Assembly: GCA_951799405.1 (NCBI GenBank) | Contig: OX637335.1 | Location: 18,294,342-18,358,341 of the forward strand | Length of the DNA stretch: 64,000 nt | Direction of reading: 5' to 3' | Source: Agapetus fuscipes | Lineage: Eukaryota > Arthropoda > Insecta > Trichoptera > Glossosomatidae | In this document: in pieces, positions 63,440 to 64,000 of the stretch | How positions within the stretch are numbered: position 1 is the stretch's first letter | Layout of the letters: the number at the start of each line of letters is the position of its first letter | Program-made: the position numbers and the translations under genes | The notes under the pieces: generated by a model | What the model was told of the DNA's origin: nothing | Databases searched by the model: none | What the model saw: the letters and a program-made list of their open reading frames with translations, nothing else

Positions 63440-63700
63440 TTTTTTTTGTAAATTAAAAATAAATAGATTTGTAAAGAGGAATGCAATTCACCAACCTATT
63501 CTGACTGGCCAGAAACAGGTATTAATATCATAAATTAATAATTCATTATTGTTTATTTTAATGAATTATTAATTAATAATTACCCAATAACATCTGCTAA
63601 ACCGGGGTCAAAGTTATGGTCAAATGACCCAGGCGGAGATCGAGCCAACGTTACTCTATTCCAAGCACGCTAGAAAGATCAGCCCACTTGGCCCACTGAC
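63440..63700 (-). mobile_element. SINE-A copy 4
   Basis: Minus strand: CCAAGTGGGCTGATCTTTCT, CATAACTTTGACCCCGGTTT, GGCCAGTCAGAATAGGTTGG and the AGATTTGTAAAGAGGAATGC complement. Shares with copy 1 the AT-rich ATTAATTAATAATTC insert. Confidence 0.75.
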
Positions 63701-63890
63701 AAAATTTACATTATTAAATTATTAAGACATTTTTACATTATTAATTTATAATAAATCTTCACAATGTCAATACACAAACCCTTAAATTCTTAACAAGTTT
63801 TTATTGATTCCTAACACCAATTATTTTTAATATTTTTTATCTTAAAAATTACAAACATTTGCAGTTCTCAGATCGTCTAAGCACTTTTTT
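63701..63890. other. AT-rich spacer
   Basis: Nothing recognised. Confidence 0.4.
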
Positions 63891-64000
63891 AATATTATAA
63901 TAATAATAATTACAAAATTTATATAGCGCCGTTTATGACAGTGTGTCACTCAGTGGCGAAGGGTGCCATACAAGCCGATTCCCATCGGTTTCCTGTTTAA
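63891..64000 (-). mobile_element. CR1-like LINE 3' end, continuing beyond the window
   Basis: ATTATAATAATAATAATTAC tail then TATAGCGCCGTTTATGACAG and GTGTGTCACTCAGTGGCG, like the 3' non-coding end at 55.06 and 26.26 kb. Confidence 0.6.

Overview
This is a piece of a large, AT-rich, repeat-laden eukaryotic genome, almost certainly an insect. It carries spliced genes, four intronless replication-dependent core histone genes with animal 3' stem-loops, and a dense nest of retrotransposons and DNA transposons. Some protein fragments (the mobile elements, the SMC1 and MCM8 pieces) look lepidopteran to me, but that is an impression, not proof. A 200-base assembly gap lies at 9921-10120.

Layout. 1-3.3 kb: decayed DIRS-type tyrosine-recombinase retrotransposon whose reverse transcriptase holds two internal tandem arrays. 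3.9-6.5 kb: first two coding exons of MCM8 (minus strand) and its upstream region. 6.5-9.7 kb: a tRNA-derived SINE, then the first of three copies of a gag-only LTR retrotransposon, here called GOLE (gag-only LTR element). 10.1-14.3 kb: an orphan 3' exon, then repeats. 14.6-29.5 kb: core histone genes in two divergent pairs, H2B(-)/H2A(+) and H3(-)/H4(+), spread over 15 kb, with GOLE copy 2, LINE pieces and a mariner between them. 30.1-31.3 kb: three GOLE solo LTRs. 31.4-45.6 kb: a locally duplicated repeat block, one half split by a 6.8-kb Gypsy element with identical LTRs and by a 2.9-kb insertion. 45.85-63.05 kb: an SMC1 pseudogene, four recognisable exon pieces on the plus strand separated by mariner, Harbinger, LINE, MITE, piggyBac-like, CR1-like and GOLE copy 3 insertions.

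Recurring families named here: GOLE (3 full copies, 3 solo LTRs); R260 (about 250-260 bp, about 20 copies, one end TCCTTGACTTATAGG, other end a TTAGA-type microsatellite, no target duplication at two clean insertion sites); LINE-A (non-LTR C-termini ending GTGHP or GSGHP with pentamer tails); R1100 (about 1.1-kb unclassified repeat with CGGACGG runs and a small hairpin near one end); SINE-A and SINE-B (tRNA-derived); hAT elements with 8-bp target duplications.

Functionally, only the four histone genes look complete. MCM8 is partial but intact as far as it goes, SMC1 is dead here, and the rest is mobile DNA. The most unusual item is GOLE: three copies with the same 472-codon Gag-like frame open, 4-bp target duplications, a candidate primer-binding site, a polypurine tract and no pol, so a parasite that would need another element's polymerase.
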